Below, in pieces: positions 25,101-37,817 of a stretch of 64,000 nucleotides of DNA; the stretch's first letter is position 1; each line of letters starts with the position of its first letter. The stretch covers positions 92,488 to 156,487 of the forward strand of contig DF237057.1 in assembly GCA_000708835.1 (NCBI GenBank), in the 5' to 3' direction. The notes beneath the pieces were generated by a model. That model saw nothing but the letters and a program-made list of their open reading frames with translations. It was not told the origin of the DNA and searched no databases. The stretch comes from Klebsormidium nitens (taxonomy: Eukaryota; Streptophyta; Klebsormidiophyceae; Klebsormidiales; Klebsormidiaceae). Both the position numbers and the translations under genes were made by a program.

Positions 25101-28100
25101 CCCCAGGCGCGCTGGCCCATTCCCACCGGCCGTCACGATGCCGGGCAAGCCCAAACGCTCCGGCAAGAGGAACGCTGCTACTGTCTCGGCCACCGCAAAG
25201 GAGGAGGAGACCGTCGGAGCGCGCGCTGGCGGTTGCATACCTGTAGAAACAAAGATAAAGGTTGGATATGCTTCCAAGAGCTTGGCAAGTCTCCTTCATG
25301 GGAGAGTCGAGGGACCACCATCAACAAGATCGACTGCGCAATAACACCGGAGTTGTTCTTTGGCTCAGTCCGTTTCGTTTTTATAATCTCAACAGGCTCT
25401 AATAACTTCTATACGTGGCAAAGCTTAAAAACGACCATTCTCTAAGAGGAGAGAACTTCTAGGGCGCAGAACAAAAGCGCAGAAAAGCAATCCCGAAAAG
25501 CTTCAGGACTTACATGCACGGCGGAGGCCCTTCTCCCTCTGTCTGGACCTCCTTCCACTCGTAGGGCTTTGCAGCAGTATCCAGGGCCCACACGTCCGAG
25601 AGGGGACGCTTGCCTGCATCACAGGGAAGAGGACTCAGAAAAGGAATGCTCAGATAAAAGTCATCGACAGACCATGCCAATACTTCTTCAGTTAAGCGTT
25701 GTGGAACCTGTTTCACTTTTACAAGTTACAGGTTAATCATAGTGAGGTGCGATCTCAGGTCCACGGGTCGACCGTTCACTTCTTGAAGCTTTCGTGCAGC
25801 TTGGCAGACTCACTACTGTAGGATGCAATGTGTAAGAACGCGTTTCTTGAGAAGAACACGGTATGGCTCATTGAGATCAGGGATGCAAGTATCTGCGTCA
25901 ATCCTCACCGTCGTTGCCACTGATTGACAGAAGGAAGCGCTGCCCCACAAGCGCCATCACGTGACCATACCTGGGACCTGGGCCAGGGCCCTGAACAACC
26001 ACCCTGCAAACAGAATAACTTTGTCAAACCTTACTCACTAGTCTCGTCTCTTCTGCTCATCCATTTTCCCCAACTTGGAGGTCCTAAATGCATTCAGAGA
26101 GAGAAGGCTTGAACTCCAACGTAAATGATTCCGGTCTACATCCTTTTAGTATCTTTTGAAGACTGTTGTCTTTTCAGCAGTCCCTTCACTCTTCCTTTGT
26201 TGAATCGTAATCCTTTTGGAATCAGCCTGGAAGTGTCGTGTCTACTGACAACAGATTGCAGCTAAACTCAATCTTGTGCAGCAATCAAAAGGCTTAGCAA
26301 GGCGGGGAAACAACATGTTGACAGAGCTTGCAGACCCTTCGCCAGTGCAGGGCGGACGCACTACACCAGATGAGAACGCTCATGTCCTCTGCATCATCCC
26401 ATCTACGGGGCTGAATAAAAAAGAAATTGGATACTGCACAATTGTACAAGCATTTGAGCTGAACGGCAATCTCTACCCTCGGCTCCTCAGTCTGACAGTC
26501 TGTTTCAGAAGTGACTAGCATCAGGGCTTAGGAAGAACAGGGCTCACAATAGCTCCAAGATCCTGGCACCCGTGGCTTTTTCTGTGACTAGCATCAGGGC
26601 TTAGGAAGAACAGCGCTCGCAATAGCTCCAAGATTCTGGCACCCATGGCTTTTGCTGTCCCTCAGAAAGGAGCACAGGAACGGAAGACACACCTATGCCA
26701 GCGGGGTTTTGGCCCTGTCAGGTCTAGGACATGCAGATCGTCCGTCGCCAATCCTGCTGGACCAATGCCCCCCTGCACGACAACCATCGTGCCGACTGCG
26801 GTCGCGGCATGCGCTGCCCTTGGAGATGGCGGCTCTCCAATCGGTTGAAGCCTGCGAAAAGAACAAACGTTAAGCATATCCAAAAAGCCTTTTCTTCCCG
26901 TCATAGGTGGGGACAACGTTTGTGAACTTCTTTGTCCAGTCATGAGGTCTGAAACAGCAATAGCAAATGAGGAAGGGCCTGACGGTGTTGAATTGCTTAA
27001 GGCTTGAGGCATGGGCAAACTAGCGAGAGACAGCACAACAAAGCTGGTCAAAGAGGTTGGCAGCAGCACTGTGGCTTCAACAAGAATCCAAAAAAAAGAG
27101 CGCTAGTGTGGAGACGCACATCTATATTTCCTTTCTGTCATGTATCGCTCGTCATTGCAACAAGATCGTCTCATTAACTCGTGAATGCTACGCTACGAGT
27201 GAGATTCATTCTGAACGGGTGACCTATAGGGGCAGTATAAACAACGAGGCCCTCCAGATCCTGCTGTGCACTTTTTTCAAGCTAAGCTCCTCTTCAAGAG
27301 ACTTGCGACATGCTTGCGCGAGCTAACAGGGAATTGTATAGCAGTCCAATCAGTGAAAGGGGCTCCGTCGCAAGTCAGAATCCAAACCCTAATGGCAAGA
27401 GTAAAAATAAAGCTTCTACACAAAGGACAGAATAACCGGGATGACTTACTTGGTCCATGTCTTTGTTGCAATATCATATGCGTGCACGTCTGCTGTTGCT
27501 CCAGCCAATCCTGCAGAACGGAGACTTGCTTATTTAAGGAGAGCGCAACGGAGTGGTACAAGCGAGCGGAAATCCTAGGAACACTCTCATGCACTTGAGT
27601 AAGTTTCCGCCAAGTAGGGAGCAAGTTCCGGAACTTGTTGACAAGTTACAGCACTCTGCGTCGCCTTGCAAGTGGAAGTAGAAAGGAAAACCATCGCTGC
27701 TTGGAATTGTCAGCATTTGTCAAGCAAGGTAAGGGGACCTTCGCAGCCATAGATTGTTGGAAAAACGTTTCAAATACTGCATGTGTAAGTAAGGGAACGT
27801 CGCGCAGTATGCTACACCTTCAAGCCCTTCTGTCTATGCTACTGGTGCAGCCCCAAACAGTGCAAAATGCACACAGATGCTCACACCCTCTGCCTTCAGA
27901 AAAAGTAGTCTATCCAGCGAATAGAAACCTTCACAATGTTGCGGATCATTTTTCCTGTCACTGAAGGACCTCCTATGTGATCCTTCACTCAGCAGAGTGT
28001 GTTTAAAGGAGAATCTATGCAACAGTTGCCTTTTGGTAGCACCTTGTAGAATCCGTACCAGAGGCAAACATAGCCGCATGTCCCTGATATCATAGAAGGC

Positions 28101-28635
28101 AAGCAAGAAGTTGCTACTATCCAATGGTCGATGCCGTCGCAAACATGTTTGCAGGAATCATGCAGATAAATCTGAGAGCTTATGACATAAACGCGTCCAC
28201 ATCTAAACCCCGCCATTCCAAATTCTCCATGTTTTTCTGCGGAAGGATGAAATGCGTTGGAGCTTGCTTCCTGAACAGATGGTAAAACGCAAAAGAGCGA
28301 AGCCCTGACCGATTCTCATGGTCTTGACTTAAGCTGCCTGAACATCATTCTGAACCCTACAATCAGAACAGGCAAATGGACTTACGAATCCCTGCTCCAC
28401 CGCCACTGCCTCCTGGACCAGCTGCGCCCCCGCTCCCTTCCAAGGCAGTCGCTCCTCCAAAAAGGATCAACCTTGGACCTACGTAACCTGACGAGCCTGG
28501 CTCTCCTGAAGGTGCTAGCGCCGTCAGCGTATGTCCACAACGGGGACCAGGCACATCCCCAAGCGTTGACAACAGGCTAGGGGTTGGCGCCGGGCGTGGC
28601 TGATCGCCTTCGACCATTGGTTCAGCATCCCCCAT
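19143..28635 (-). CDS. BSL: BSU1/BSL-type Kelch-repeat serine/threonine phosphatase, complete, 15 exons, 958 residues
   Basis: Plant PPKL phosphatase. Family members dephosphorylate GSK3-like kinases in brassinosteroid-type signalling; substrates in an alga are unknown. Exons: 28386-28635, 27450-27510, 26693-26851, 25909-26003, 25514-25613, 24987-25240, 24523-24677, 23836-24030, 23243-23431, 22402-22834, 21819-22063, 21327-21425, 20513-20800, 19793-19928, 19143-19360. All junctions are in phase (2877 nt). Residues 1-390 are Kelch repeats ([69 protein letters not shown]). A PPKL linker with [17 protein letters not shown] and [10 protein letters not shown] follows. The catalytic domain runs from about 630 to 900 with GDLHG (658-662), GDYVDRG (692-698), RGNHE (723-727), HGG (778-780) and RAHE (859-862), so all metal ligands appear present. 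The tail has [20 protein letters not shown], as in plant BSLs, and ends in TAG. The length fits the family (about 880-1020). Start [14 protein letters not shown].... One donor is GTTAGT and one GTGTGT. Confidence 0.95.
26511..26656. repeat. 73-bp tandem duplication in an intron of the Kelch-phosphatase gene
   Basis: Two units start at 26511 and 26584, both beginning gtgactagcatcagggctta. They differ at only a few bases, so the duplication is fairly recent. It lies just before exon 26693-26851 in genome order and does not contain exon sequence. Confidence 0.9.
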
Positions 28636-30378
28636 GATGAACCGCGCTTTCAGCTAAGTGCCAAGTCAGAGGTAAAAGTCTGCAACAAGTTTTCCGCCCG
28701 TGACATGCATTCTTTGGTAGACAGTGTCTGCTGAACTCCCACCTTCCTAAGCGAGGAAATCGGATCTCTCAGTGCTTGCAACCATCCAAATGGTCACAAA
28801 GGCGCCTTCCTGCCACTTCTGCTTTTCAGCTGTCTTGACTGCTTTCGCGCCATGGTGAGCCTGGACTGCGCACGAGCCTCTCAGTATCAACTAGAGCGAG
28901 CATGTTTCGCTGTGCAAAGTCTGATGTCAGCATGTATAAGCATGTGGCTGCTCCGTATGCTGTCGATATACATCCACCTTCTAATCTGACGGTTGCAAGG
29001 AGTTACAAAATCCTTACAGGTGATTGGTATGTTCTCTAACGTCAGATGTAACTTTCCTATGTAACACCGACGGCCCAGGTTGCGGACATGCTAACAAGGG
29101 TACGGTTGCGGGGTTAGAGCCCAACTTCGACCTTAACCTGAAAACTCGATGAGGGTGTCCTCGCCACGAGTCTAGCAAGAGGCTGCCACGTTGCATCCGA
29201 ACAGCTAGCAGATCAAGGCATCCTTTTCAATCTAGCTTCTTTACATCTTCAGCGTAGCCTCGAACCAAAGTCTTAGTCGCAAAGTTTTACCATACTGATC
29301 TCCGAACCTCTGACAAATCTGCAGCTCGACTAAGGAGTCCTGCTTCCAGGATCGCTAAAAGGCAAGCTGAGCAAATGAGCCCCCAGTGAATCTATTGTCC
29401 TCGATCTTTCCGCATGATTTCGAGCGCTCAAAGCCAGCAGAACTTGAAAATGTTGCAAAGCCTGAGAGCCTGAACAATCGACTCTCTCCTGAAGGCTGCT
29501 GTCGATCCTCGGAGACCTGATGCGAGAATCGGAAAAGCATCATGGTACGGGTCTGAGCTACAGAGCGAAGGCTGACGACCTCGATCAAGTCAGAAGCTCC
29601 TCTCTTGGAGGTGAGACTAGACTAAGAGACTTGTCGCTGTGTGACAGAGACTTCAATTTCTGTACGTTCAGAAGCCACAAGACTCACAAGACGGCCCTAA
29701 TGATTTCACTGATTCCATGGATCCAGCAGTCTCTAGTTGCAGATCACCTCTCATTCGACCTCGCTCGGCTTTCCCTGAACAAAAAGTTCATTTCAGGATT
29801 GAGTGGTGAACAAAGGCCAGAATCTCAGTGACAGATGTCTCATGTACGTAAGAAACATGTTGCTTACGTTCTTAAGAATGCTACTTCGGCCGGACGACTT
29901 TGGCTTATACTGATGCTACTGGATAACAATTGTGAGCTTGTAGCTGCCCTCAATCTTATGTATCCTCGGCGGCCATGCCAAGGAGCCGACCATTTCGAGT
30001 CAAAACGGAATCTGCCTTCCTACCGAAATCCGTTCAATAGAAATCAGTAGATTGCTCCTGGTCCGCCTCCCCTGTTTTTGTTCGTCTTCGGTTTGAAAAT
30101 CGAAGCGTTTAGTGTAGAAAAGCAGGAGAACTTTTTCCGACTTCCCACGGTACCGCTTGACCGTTAGGAACAGTATTCGCTCTTGACGAACTTCCGTCTT
30201 CTTTTTAAATCCAGATTTCCAGTCAGGTTACATCACTTGCAGCCACACAGTAAGTTTTTTGTTGCAAGTCTGCGCGGCAGATATCTGGTTTCATTCTGTT
30301 CTTTCTCGATCCTGAATACCTGATGTACTGATGCTTCTCCTCCTCCTCTAGTGCTGCGCACGCGCGTCTCGTCGACTC
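28636..30378. other. Divergent intergenic region
   Basis: About 1.7 kb between the start of the Kelch-phosphatase (minus) and the small secretory gene (plus). It should hold both promoters and 5' UTRs. I see no convincing ORF, RNA gene or repeat; short open frames at 29520-29831 and 29835-30050 lack family signatures. Confidence 0.5.
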
Positions 30379-31648
30379 ATGAAGATGACACGTGTCCAGC
30401 TTCTCTTCATGTTCTGCCTCCTAGCCGTCATGGCTGCTCGAGTGGCGGCCGACTCTGGGGTCAATCCTACTTACACGCACACTTTCTGGCGTGACGTCAA
30501 AAACCCCAACCAGTAAGTCCACAGCCACTTTATTCTGAGAGCGCTAGCGCGCACCTGATTCTCGCAGATGCTAAGCTACTAGGAAAACCACTCGAACTCA
30601 AACATGCTTCGCAGTAGTAATTTGTGGTCAGCGGACTGAAATTTGCCAACGTAGTTGTGCCATGATATTGGAAAACTTCCGTTTGCGGGTGCCTGACAAA
30701 GCTTCGGCCCACCCGTCTTGGATGAAGAAATGGCCTTCGACATTTCGGTTAGCTTGTTCCGGCTCCGTTCCGGACCCGGAACGGATCCAATCGCCGTGAT
30801 CGGAGAGCTCTGGCAAGAACAGTGGTTCCTAACGGTATGCCTAGCTGCTCAGTACAATCCTTATCTTGATAGATTGCCACTAGCTGCAATGCAGCCAGCG
30901 ATCGCTTTGAAGGCGCTGCGATCGCAAAGGGTTGAATCCGCCCAACACAATTGGCAGTCAGTCTAGTCAGTCTAGTACCAGAGATTTTCCTTCCTCAATC
31001 CGCGGACTGTACAGACGTGTTATCTTTTTGGTACTCGAACCTAATAGAGGTAAAATGTATTGAAAAGCATTCAACTTCTCAGGCTCATGTCTCGCACCTG
31101 AAAACGAAATCGAAGACTCCGACGTGATGTCGACAAGCCTTTGGTATCACGTTACCCGATCACGACCAGATTTTAGCAATTCCCCAAAAAGAGACACTTA
31201 TGCAAGTGACAAAAAACGGTTCAACTTTGCTCACTTTCAGACAATCCATCGAGCGTCTCCCTCCTTCTTCCAGATACTACAGCGATTTCCACCGGCTGGC
31301 GACTCACCTTCCCAAGTGACGTGTCCCGCATGGTCGCCTGCCAGTGCGCTCCCTTCGTGACGTCAGCGGACCGCCCGGCGAAGCACGGCTGGGCGCACGA
31401 TCAAAGTGTCAATAACGCCGGCGTCGCCAAGGGCCGCATCCTCAGCCGGAACGAGGCCGGGACGTCGACACCAGACCCCGACGCCGAGGCGTGCATGAGG
31501 TAGATTCTGAAGGAGACGTACCCGACGCTCGAGATTGTGCTCACTGTGTTGTGCATTTTAGGACCGCTGTTTCTAGTGTTACTTATTTTGTGGTGTACAG
31601 CAGCCTGCTTCCTTGGATGCAATGACGAAGGGTTGTTCGGGTAATAAT
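30379..31648 (+). pseudogene. Small secretory/membrane protein gene of unknown family, frame unresolved or broken
   Basis: Exon 1 (30379-30512) begins MKMTRVQLLFMFCLLAVMAA, a clear signal peptide, and ends NPNQ at a good donor (CA|GTAAGT). The best acceptor is ...TTCTTCCAG at 31273. In phase it reads YYSDFHRLATHLPK and then TGA at about 31317-31319. Shifting frame there opens a GC-rich frame (DVSRMVACQCAPFVTSADRP...) up to a TAG at 31501-31503. The same frame then continues to a TAA near 31645 with a strong membrane helix (IVLTVLCILGPLFLVLLILW). So two single lesions (a one-base shift near 31316 and a TAG) separate what looks like one protein: signal peptide, Cys-containing ectodomain, membrane segment, short tail. 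It may be a decaying gene, an assembly error, or a gene with introns I could not place. The family is not recognised. Confidence 0.4.
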
Positions 31649-33068
31649 GCTCGTCAGGACTTGATATGCCCGCGTCCTCGGCCAGGCTTCATCCATTTAA
31701 ATGCCAGAGTTTTAAGATGATCTTATTTTCATGCAAGCCAATTGTTCAAACAAAATGCACAACGACGGATTCAATGATTGCAGTCGAATGATTGCAGTCG
31801 AAGCGAAGCTGACTACTTTGAAAGTCTGATCTTCCGGGCCCGTGCTTAAACGCTGATGACAATCTCTTGGGAAACGTCGCGGACGGTTATAAAATCTTCA
31901 AACAAGGACGCAGAACTTTGAGAAAAGCTTCTATAATTGAAGAAATTCAGGTAGGTTGCTTAATCTACCTGTGGATGCAGCTAGAGCTATATGGCATATA
32001 TGCCCATGGTTGAGTTTCCGAGTATGGTTAATGAGCATGGAGACTTCCGAGCGCATGGTTGATCGCTTCTTATCATCGGAATATCTCGATGAGTGCACCA
32101 ATGATGGCATTATGAGCACCATGCCATGGGCATTGAATCCGTTATAATCAATGATTATAGCGTGGCACCCTCAACTTATACATGAATGAGAAACAGCGCA
32201 TGTGCAAGTCTTTGACTCAGTCGGTCACTGATACGGCTCGCTACGTCCTGAATGGCCGGCCCGTTGCATGGCGAGTCTAGTCGAAACGACTCGACCTAAG
32301 ACATAATACTGTGATTGAGCTGCAAATCAATCATGCTTGGATCTGGTGCCGCCGTGGGTAACCGTGTTTGGTTGAAAACGACATTTAAAGCTCAAGTGAG
32401 ATGGCTCCACAATCCAACCTAGATGCATGCATGGCACTTGCTAGACTTATAAGACCGATAGATATGTCAATCGAGAACCCACTTCTTAATATGCTTTGAG
32501 CAGTAGTCTCCAAAAATCAACTTTGTTTAGGGTACAACATCTAGGACGAATCAAGTCTTGGACTGTCGCTATGATAACGTCAAACCCAGAGCCCTTGCCG
32601 CCATTTCTTCAACCCCACCCAAACTCGAAGTGCCGCTGGTTTCGGAAGGCGAACGAAGTTTCTGCCCAATCACGGCGCACACTTCCTGCAGGAGTGTTTC
32701 GCGTTCCTCCGACGGTATTCGAGCCGACAGCCCATCGCCCACCAGCTCGAGCTTCGCCTGCAGATTTACGAGTGAGAAGACTCAATCTTTGAATGACCTG
32801 TTCCGCACCACAACGCCCTGTATGTCCGACCTACTGTAACTTCCCTGTCATTTAAGTGGGGGGGGAGAACAGCCGCAGCTCATAGAGTATACCGAATCTA
32901 ATTTCAATCCCAACAAGGACGTCCGTCGCCTGCTCGCAAACAGGTCATTTCTAAGCAAAAGGGCCAGGAGAGGGGGCTTCCCATCATCTTATGACAAAGC
33001 CAAGCCACCTTACGTGCAGGTCCAGTTCGGGTCATCGTTCGAGCTTCCCGAGAGGCTGAACTTTGAGC
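31649..33068. other. Intergenic region
   Basis: It contains a short direct repeat (atgattgcagtcga twice, about 31774-31802) and many ATGGT/ATTAT-type short repeats around 31990-32160. Overlapping plus-strand open frames at 32496-32839 have no recognisable domain or splice-flanked structure, so I leave them uncalled. Confidence 0.45.
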
Positions 33069-36000
33069 TTACAACTGCCTAGAGAAACCGCCTTCCGACT
33101 CCGACGGACGGGCCAGGGTCTTCTCATATTCAGGGGCCCTTAGGAAACAACTGAAACTTTGCTCCCCAAGAGGCGAAGATTCTGAGCCGAAACGCTCGAT
33201 TAAGCCCAAGTGAGAATCCAAATGGACATCCAGATAACCCTCGTATATACATAGCACTGTGGCGAGCTGAGGAGATGAAGACGACAATCGACGGAATGCG
33301 ACCAGTAGGAAGCGAATCAAGAAAACAGAAAGCTTCGACTGGTCGCAAACAACAAAAAGTAAGACGATGAGGACAGTACAACTGACGGGACGCCCCGTGC
33401 CCCTCACCGAATCAAGAGGCAGCGGAAAGGTGGACAGAATGAGAGCCAGGCCCGCCAGCTCTTGTCGAAGCTCCTTGATTCGCCCTTGCTTCATCAGTGC
33501 CTACGGGAAAATTGAGAAATGCAAACCATGACTAGACTTGCGTTGGGCCTTGTGAAAAACTGAAGAACTTGGTCGTTTGCGCGGAAGACACATGTCTCCG
33601 TTCGCATTTGGACGGTGCAAAAGACCGCCGGAAATCTGGATCGTCAGAAAGTTGACGTGCGTCGTCCTTTACTCGTTACGCCCAGATGACAAGAGTCTAG
33701 TGTAAGCTGTGAGCAAAGGGACATATCGAGGCCAGGTGCGCCGTATGAGAAAGCTAAAACAATCGATGCAGGATTACTTCTTTTAAAACCCAGGCAGGAT
33801 AAAAGCGAAAACGCACAGATTCTAGAATCTTTGAATGATGGGATGTTTCGAGCTCAATCAGGTGTGAAGAGCAGTTGGCATATCTTACGGAAAGGCGCTT
33901 CGCTGCTTCTCAAGCCCACAATGCAGACGATAGGAAGAATCCCCTTCACTACGTCGTTTCAGCAATTCGACAATTTGCCATCCAGAGTGCCAAACAACTG
34001 TCTTTTCTGTTCAAATCAACGAGAGAAATCACCCGTCTTCCGGGTACGAAGAGACAGACGTCAACAAAGAAGACAATGAAAAGACGCGAGAGAGCACAGG
34101 CCCTCACATACGCCTGAGTAAGGCTCGCTTTCGTCTTGGCCGCGACAGACGACTCGACGATCTCCACGGCTCTCCGAGGAAGGATGCCCAGATTGCCCGA
34201 CAAAAGCCCCACGAAACGGGCGGCAGGCAGCCGGATTGAGAGGTCGATGACGTCATACCCGGCGGCTCTGCAGAGGACGAGTGCATGGATGACGTCACTT
34301 GGTTGTTTGGTGCATATTGCAAAAATGTCTTGATGCGGGCAGATGTTACAGCGAGGACTTTCGAAGCACCCTGGATGTTTCCGAGGGGATTGCATTGATC
34401 AGTAGAAGCTCCGTCACTTTTGCAGCTTCAGCCCTACCAAGAAGCCGAATTCCAATGCCTGATCCAATAAATGCCTCCGTTAATATCATAAGCTGGCGAC
34501 CCACCTCATAAGCTGCCCCACCTTATGCTGGATCGCCACCCTGTATAAGCTCTCCTGCGTTGACGCTGCGTCAAACGTCACGCTGACGCCATACAGTTGG
34601 CAAGTCTCGTGGAGCACGGTTATGTCCTCCAGGGATGGATCTCGCCCCTCAACCCGCATGTTAACCATCCCTAGAACCCGGGTAGAAAGTTGGGTTAGCA
34701 CAGGGTTCGCCTGGAGTAGAGTAAACACAGACTGCTGACTGGCGCAAGTCTCGAGTCCCGAGCACTATCATGCTGTACGTATCGTCGTCGTCACTCCGAC
34801 TTCGATTCGACGAGAATTTCTAAGAGTTGGATTCGAACGCGTTAAAGGATTGAGGATTAATAAGCTCGGTACTGACCCGAAAGAACGGAAAGGAAAGGAA
34901 AGGAGAAGCGCGACACACCCCAAACGGCTCGAAAGGAATCTATCGAGCTCCTCAGATGACAAATAGCATAACGGTACCAATATTACGCTGTCTTCTTACA
35001 GACAGACGAGCTTTTCGGGTCCACCCATAGTCCTCAATCTTTCGTCGTTCATCATTGTTAACGAGACGCGCGCGGCGCACATGATAATCGGTGTCTTGCT
35101 CTTCAGGACAGCGGCGAAACCAACTCACAAAGGAATAATGGAGAGTACACTGATATGCGGCGCCAAAGCTTGCTCGTGTTCCGAATTAAGAGAAGCGTCA
35201 GACGTTCTGACACAGTAACGACTCTTCATTTCCCAGAAAAAGCCTTGCACATTAGTGAGCATGGGCAAGGAACCAAGAGGCGCAAGCGTCCAACAGCTCT
35301 GCAGGAATTTCGTCCAAATGCACATAATCCTTGGCAGAATGAAGCAGCCGAAAGAGGAAGAAAGAAGGAGAGGAAGGAAGAAATTAAACGGGCACAGAAG
35401 AGCGTAGAGGCAAAGAGGAGGAAATGAAAGGGATAAAGGGAGAAGAAAAGAAAAGAAGAGAAGAAAAATGCAAGGTAAGAGAACGAAACAGACAGGAAGA
35501 GAACCGAAAAAGAGAAATTGGCTCACGTTGCAGCAGCTGCTGGGCCTCGAACCGTCCGACCTCCTTTCGGCTGTCAGAAACTTTGACCGGGGGCAACAAC
35601 GACTCCCGAGGCCACCACCCGGGCAGTTCTTCCACCTGGCAAGTGAGCGTCAGCCAATATATACTTCATTTCATGCGTCCGTACTGACGCATGGATCTAG
35701 ATTACAAGTGACTGTGGTTTCAATGTATCTCTGCTTGGTCTTCCGATGCTTTCAATTGTTGGACAAGGCCCAGAACAGCGGATTGAAGCAGCTTTAAGCG
35801 CCACAACGTGGTTTATCAAAGGTCTATATCAAAGGATTTATTGTCAGCCCCAGCGACTGGGTTTGCAAGAACACAATCAACGTTTTGGGACATCCCAAAA
35901 GACAGCTATGCGCACGTTCTGGTCGTCAAACACTACAACTTTTTCTGTCAAACTTGCCCCCTCAGCTTCGGGATTTAAGATCTGGTCCACAATCTTGAGT

Positions 36001-37514
36001 CGTCCAATGTCATTCCATCGGTCCAGATCAAGAAATCGTGCTCCAAATGCTGGAAACCCAAATGCAAGTTTTAGGCAAACAACCGAATGCAACCCTACCT
36101 GCCGCCTCCTCTCTAGAGCCGCCCGCCGCTCTTCCTGTCGCAGCCTCGCCAGTCTCAGCTCCTTCTCGCTCCTTAAATCCACCTCATAATCAAGCGGGTT
36201 AGCGTGCTTAACCGTTTCGGTTATCCCGGCCCCCTTTCGCACCCCCCCCAAGGTCTGCCGCCGAAACTTTTTCTCGCCCCCCCACAGCCAGCTAGGCCAT
36301 TCCCACTGGTTCCCAACGGAGACTTCTCTTCCCCCGAGGGAGCGGTCCCGAACTCTGCTTCCAATCTGGGGGGCTCCGGGTTTGTACCATTCCGCCCAGC
36401 CCCAACGGTTCCGTTTCGCTAACCTCAAAAACCAGCGCACGGCAGCGATGAGAACGACCAGGAAGAGCCCCAGCTGAATCGCTGACGTCGCCTCACGGTT
36501 CCGCTGAAAGTAATTCAGCGGCCGCGGTCGAATGTACTTCGAGCGCCGCAGACTTCGTCTGAAGTCCTCGATCGCCTCTTCCGAAAGATAGCGGGCCTTG
36601 TAGAGCTTCCGGCGAACATAAGTGGCCCCCTTTTCAAGGTCAACGTCGACCCTCGAAGGGCCTTCCGGCTGTCGCGACAACTCCACAAAACCGCCCAGGA
36701 TCTGCCCCTTCTTTTGCGCAGCGCCGCTGCGCTTCGCGCTTTTCTCCCATGCCAGGCGCTGGTCTCGGAGCTTGTTACGACGGGACGGCTCGCCGGCGAA
36801 TGCGGCAGGGGGGGAGATGTTGATCAAAGCTGTGGTGATAAGCGCTACAGTGCAAACCAATGCAACGCTTCTAGGAAAGTAGAGAGCAGTCCCGGGGGCA
36901 GTTATACATCCAACTGCTCGGTCAGTTTGGGGATCTGAGGGAAATTTTGAATCTGGGTTAGAAGCGGCCGACGGCTCAGGTTCAAAACTCGACTTCAAAG
37001 AAGGATTTGCACCACCATCTCCACGAGACACATCAGCACAATGGGCTTCAACTCCTAAATTGCTCCCTGTTGAAAACACGGGACGCTCGCTGATGTCCGC
37101 AACATGGTGAGGTGGCACATCTGAAGTAAAGCGACTCTCCTCCTCTTTGCCCCCACAACGCACTGCCACACCTCCTCGTCCTGAAGGACTTAAACACTGC
37201 CAATCAGCTAAACCTGTATTTGGCGCACTCTGGGACACCGCACTCCTGCTCCTGCTGTGTTTGTTTGAACGCCGTGCGGCTCTTGCACCCGAACCCCCGC
37301 CACAGAACCCGTTCACAGCTACCAACCGTCCTCCCAAAGTGGATTCCCCTTGTGAAAAGAAGTGCTTGGAACCAGGAAGAAGACAGGGAGGGGGGGTAAG
37401 TGCAAAATGACCTCCGCCAATCAAAGAGTCTGCGTGATGTCTAACTGAAGCAATGGGGCATGTCCTGTTTCTCGTGCTCTTTAGCCTGCAGAGCAGGGGG
37501 CTCGCATGGGCCAT
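33069..37514 (-). CDS. Predicted plastid membrane protein of unknown function, complete, 7 exons, 770 residues
   Basis: Exons: 36099-37514, 35527-35635, 35000-35100, 34505-34710, 34108-34297, 33408-33500, 33069-33266. They keep phase throughout (2313 nt including stop). The start chosen is MAHASPLLCRLKSTRNR, 13 codons inside a longer frame, because it gives a Ser/Ala/Arg-rich, acid-poor N-terminus like a chloroplast transit peptide. A hydrophobic segment at about 213-233 is followed by PPAAFAG, resembling a thylakoid or signal cleavage site. A second membrane segment (LGLFLVVLIAAVRWFL) lies near 347-362. Between them is a basic helix-rich stretch (ARYLSEEAIEDFRRSLRRSKYI), and after them WxW-containing sequence and a coiled Arg/Glu-rich segment (LRQEERRAALERRRQ). 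The C-terminal 300 residues are mainly helical (VLHETCQLYGVSVTF, AAGYDVIDLSIRLP). The layout recalls plant-only plastid membrane proteins of the embryo-defective class, but I cannot name the family. The acceptor of exon 34108-34297 (CCAAG) and the last two exons are the weakest parts. Confidence 0.7.
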
Positions 37515-37786
37515 CAACGTTTCTCCGCAAAGGTGGAATCCGCCCTTCTTCAAGAGAGGCGTCTTTCATTTGGACCTCAGCCTTTCGCTGTGCACATGGC
37601 AGAAGCAAAGCAGGACTTCGTGTTACTGTACTACGTGAGCCGGTCAAAAGCTTTTTAGTCTACTTGACCGTAGCCTAATGGGCCTTTACCGGATTTCACG
37701 GGCAAAAAGCTGCAGAGGTTTGAAGATATTCTCGCTTAGGGTGCTTCGCTTCCATCTCCAGGGACAGCTGCTGTGTAGGTACAGAT

Positions 37787-37817
37787 GGTCAAACCTGTGA
37801 CCGTCACAGGTTTGACC
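37787..37817. repeat. Perfect hairpin, 15-bp arms, 1-nt loop
   Basis: ggtcaaacctgtgac is followed by one c and then its exact reverse complement gtcacaggtttgacc. It sits about 270 bp upstream of the plastid-protein start codon. Function unknown. Confidence 0.9.

Noticed and set aside
35468-35797. Plus-strand frame with a plausible-looking LQQLLGLEPSDLLSAVRNF segment
   Set aside because: It is the reverse of minus-strand exon 35527-35635, which fits a seven-exon phase-consistent chain; the plus frame has no partners.
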